Source: an uncultured bacterium
Lineage (GTDB): Bacteria; Bacillota_I; Bacilli_A; RF39; UBA660
DNA length: 62,258 bases
Assembly: GCA_905216155.1 (NCBI GenBank)
Contig: CAJMSU010000006.1
Span: 1-62,258, forward strand
Reading direction: 5' to 3'
Under the pieces are notes generated by a model, which worked only from the letters and a program-made list of their open reading frames with translations, did no database searches and was not told the DNA's origin. Below, one piece after another: positions 60,109-62,258 of this stretch. A program made the position numbers and the translations under genes. The stretch's first letter is position 1. Each line of letters opens with the position of its first letter.

Positions 60109-61245
60109 TCACTTCTTTTCTATTAGTTTATACCATTTTTCTTTTACTACATCACTTGTATATTTTTTAGATGAATACCTAGCTGCTTTTCCTAAACTTT
60201 TTCTTATATCAACACTTTTCATTAAATCTTCTATTTTTTTAATCATTGCTTTGAAATTTCTATTTTTTATTAAATATCCATTCTTACCAGATGAAATAAT
60301 TTCCCTTGCTCCTTCTGCTGATGAAAAGGCAATGCATGGTAGACCATGTGACATAGCTTCAATTAGGACTATTCCAAATGATTCTGTAAATGAAGTCATA
60401 ATGTATATTGATGATTGAGATAACATTTTATCAATATATTCTTTGTTTTGAAAACCATGAAGAATTACTTTGTTTTCTAAATGATTATTTTTTATATATT
60501 TTTCTAAACTTTCACGTTCAGTTCCATCACCAATTATGTCTAATGTCCAATCATGATGTTTTTTTTCTATAAAATTATAAATTTTAAGTAGATCCATATA
60601 TCCTTTTTCTTTAGAAAGTCTTCCTACTGATATTAGTTTCTTATTTTCTAGTTTTGCTAATCTCTTAGGCATTTTTTCTATTATATTTGGAATATATACA
60701 CAGCTACATTTAGACTTTATCATTTCTTTTTTATAGAATTTTTTTAGATCTTTTGATACTAGTACTAAGTAATCTAGGTTCCAACAAGATTTGATAATAT
60801 TTAATGCATACTTTTTATTATTATGGTGATGATTATGTTCCCAACCTACCTTTATTGTATCTTTTTTACCATAATCTCCTAACCAACGATCAAAAATATC
60901 TTTTGTAGAAATAATTACATCTGCATCTGATTTTTTTATATAATCAACCATAGTTTTTCTACGTAAATATAATATTTTACAAGCTTTTATTCCTTCTTTA
61001 AGTGTTTTTATTAAGTTTAGATTTGAAAGACTTTTTTTGAATTCCTTTTTATTTGGTAGATAGTTTTCAACTAAGTATTTAACTTTTACTCTTTCATCTA
61101 AATAAAAAGCTGGTTTATCATATAATTTGTATGTGCAGGCTATTTCTACTTCATATTTTTCACATAATATATTAGCAAGTGATGCTATTGATTTTTCTAC
61201 TCCTCCATAACCCATATGTAATGAAAGTATTGCTATTTTTTTCAT
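60109..61245 (-). CDS. Family 4 glycosyltransferase
   Basis: This 378-residue GT-B glycosyltransferase has an N-terminal acceptor domain (KIAILSLHMGYGGVEKSIASL) and a C-terminal nucleotide-sugar domain with LISVGRLSKEKGYMDLLKIY, LDIIGDGTERESLEKYI, and the E-x7-E region SFTESFGIVLIEAMSHGLPCIAF. The ATG at 61245 has GGTGG upstream; the GTG nine bases earlier lies inside that site. It is the first visible gene of the glycosyltransferase run. Confidence 0.92.
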   Translation of the reverse strand: MKKIAILSLHMGYGGVEKSIASLANILCEKYEVEIACTYKLYDKPAFYLDERVKVKYLVENYLPNKKEFKKSLSNLNLIKTLKEGIKACKILYLRRKTMVDYIKKSDADVIISTKDIFDRWLGDYGKKDTIKVGWEHNHHHNNKKYALNIIKSCWNLDYLVLVSKDLKKFYKKEMIKSKCSCVYIPNIIEKMPKRLAKLENKKLISVGRLSKEKGYMDLLKIYNFIEKKHHDWTLDIIGDGTERESLEKYIKNNHLENKVILHGFQNKEYIDKMLSQSSIYIMTSFTESFGIVLIEAMSHGLPCIAFSSAEGAREIISSGKNGYLIKNRNFKAMIKKIEDLMKSVDIRKSLGKAARYSSKKYTSDVVKEKWYKLIEKK

Positions 61246-61292
61246 ATTTACCACCCTAGTTCAATTATAACATCTTTATTTTTAAAACAAAA

Positions 61293-61318
61293 GAAAAAGA
61301 CTATATAATAGTCAATTT
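61293..61318 (-). terminator. Intrinsic terminator after the signal-peptidase-like gene
   Basis: The perfect stem GACTATTATATAGTC with TTTTTC on the minus strand lies at the stop of the gene at 61312. Confidence 0.85.
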
Positions 61319-61818
61319 TTGTTTATATTTAATAAAAGATAGATTAATCTGTATATAGAGATTATGAATAACGGTAAAACTGTTGTTAATAGAAATCCTT
61401 TTTTAGTTAGTAAGATACTTATTATCTTAGCTAAAAATGGGATTTTATATTTATATACTCCTATTATACAGCTACTATCAATTCTTTTATTATTAATATT
61501 ATATATATGTGTATTTGTTTTTGTTATATTTATACTTTTTACTTTACCTATTTTTTGGATACTTTTATTATCTTCTATATCAATATAGGCAACTTCATCA
61601 TTTACTTTTATTTGGCTTATTCCTATTTTTTTTGTAATAAATAAATCGTTTGTTTTTATTTTTTTATTTTCTTTTGCCTTAGGCATTACTAAACTATAAT
61701 TATTAATACTTATTACACCTAATTTATTTATATTAAATGATAATATAGCTACTATTAGTGATATTAATAGTAGCATTATTGTCAATAGTTTTAGAGTTAA
61801 ATCTATTTCTTTATTCAT
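61312..61818 (-). CDS. Signal-peptidase-like (SipW-type) membrane protein, probably inactive
   Basis: This 168-residue protein has an N-terminal helix (about 10-28), an extracytoplasmic beta part, and a C-terminal helix (about 140-160). The order IKVNDEVAYIDI, IGKVKSINI, IDSSCIIGVYKYKIPFLAKIISILLTKKGFLL follows that of SipW-type signal peptidase I (GDVVTF, THRIVEI, IVGKY-x-IPYLG). The catalytic SMEP is only vaguely present as SLVMP and no catalytic Lys or Asp is seen, so I expect no peptidase activity. Confidence 0.55.
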   Translation of the reverse strand: MNKEIDLTLKLLTIMLLLISLIVAILSFNINKLGVISINNYSLVMPKAKENKKIKTNDLFITKKIGISQIKVNDEVAYIDIEDNKSIQKIGKVKSINITKTNTHIYNINNKRIDSSCIIGVYKYKIPFLAKIISILLTKKGFLLTTVLPLFIISIYRLIYLLLNINKN

Positions 61819-61833
61819 TTTAATTTCCTATTA

Positions 61834-62258
61834 CTATTGTTGATTATTTATTGTATCAATTTGTGGTGTTATCATAGTAGGGGCTTCTGTTGGTGTTTGT
61901 ACTTGTGTTGCATTAGGTCCTGCTATATTTGAAATTGGAATTGATTGTGTATTTTCCAATGGATTAGCTCCTCCATATATTTGATGTGATTCTTGATGAA
62001 AATCAATATTATTTACAATAGGACTTGCTCCTCCATATATTACTGGTTCTTTTTGTGATGGTTGTACAGGTGTTTCCATTTGTGGCATTGCCATTTCTGG
62101 TTGTACTTGTGCCTCCATTTGTGGCTTCACTACTTCTGGTTGCACAGGTGCTTCTACTTGAGGTATTACTACTTCTGGTTGTACAGGTGTTTCCATTTGT
62201 GGCATTACTACTTCTGGTTGTACAGGTGTTTCCATTTGTGGCATTACTACTTCTGGTT
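61834..62258 (-). CDS. Pro/Gln/Val tandem-repeat protein, N-terminus cut by window edge
   Basis: The frame is open to the right edge. The visible part starts with 13-residue repeats (VMPQMETPVQPEV and variants), followed by two copies of IYGGASP/IYGGANP and a hydrophilic tail ending DTINNQQ. There is no membrane segment in the visible part. It lies 15 bases before the signal-peptidase-like gene and is in the same direction, so it may share its transcript. Repeat proteins of this composition are usually flexible spacers. Confidence 0.65.
   Translation of the reverse strand, partial: PEVVMPQMETPVQPEVVMPQMETPVQPEVVIPQVEAPVQPEVVKPQMEAQVQPEMAMPQMETPVQPSQKEPVIYGGASPIVNNIDFHQESHQIYGGANPLENTQSIPISNIAGPNATQVQTPTEAPTMITPQIDTINNQQ
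62060..62258 (-). repeat. 39-bp tandem repeat (13 residues)
   Basis: About five units of exactly 39 bp are visible, two of them near-identical at the edge. The array continues beyond the window. Confidence 0.88.

Overview
This 62 kb window comes from a very AT-rich, low-GC Gram-positive (Bacillota) chromosome. By eye it is about a quarter G+C. It uses the standard bacterial code: Trp is TGG and no real gene needs TGA read as Trp. Strong Shine-Dalgarno sites, canonical -35/-10 promoters, HrcA/CIRCE operators, a glmS ribozyme, CotJ-type spore proteins and a GPTG collagen-like protein point to an anaerobic, probably gut-dwelling and probably spore-forming member of the Bacilli or Clostridia. The exact lineage cannot be fixed from this window; an uncultured Mollicutes-adjacent Bacilli group is my guess. 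Most genes lie on the minus strand.

Region by region. 0-6.2 kb: an acidic repeat protein cut by the left edge, DUF1292, cysteine desulfurase, small alarmone synthetase, Hsp20 with CIRCE, and a phasin/UbiB pair. 6.2-20 kb: phosphoketolase; a SipW/TasA-type surface protein with a strikingly GC-rich C-terminal cassette; HtpG; a divergent collagen-like protein with a TPR glycosyltransferase; MTA/SAH nucleosidase; an S66 peptidase; an N-domain-less ClpB. 20-27 kb: surface protein, DMT transporter, a RhuM/XRE deletion scar, a frameshifted CMD-cupin gene, MerR, Dxs and tRNA-His. 27-35 kb: CotJA/B fusion and CotJC, GlmS with its ribozyme, an orphan Clp-type AAA module, thioredoxin, XRE regulator, Tdk, YlmH and Tag. 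35-38.4 kb: a copper operon (csoR, a decayed HMA/TauE/cupredoxin gene, copA, copZ-like) behind a promoter whose spacer carries the probable CsoR box. 38.5-45 kb: accessory genes centred on an Abi_2/AbiF-like HEPN protein with a structured small RNA upstream and one or two more downstream. 45-51.3 kb: RecG, an unrecognised 145-nt RNA, an HD-domain pseudogene, and pyruvate:ferredoxin oxidoreductase. 51.4-62.3 kb: an envelope locus with pseudopilin, polysaccharide deacetylase, two paralogous phosphodiester glycosidases, glycosyltransferases (including an Alg14/Alg13-GtrA set), a degenerate signal-peptidase-like protein and a repeat protein cut by the right edge.

How it fits together. Phosphoketolase and PFOR suggest fermentative carbon flow to acetyl-phosphate and acetyl-CoA, and Dxs feeds MEP isoprenoid synthesis. 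Hsp20, HtpG and ClpB share one operator layout and so form one HrcA stress regulon. The collagen-like protein, its neighbouring glycosyltransferase and the CotJ genes fit a glycosylated spore surface. The two most promising novelties are the Abi-HEPN gene with its RNA partner(s), and the surface protein whose last exposed domain looks like the variable region of a diversity-generating retroelement working in trans, since no reverse transcriptase is present here.
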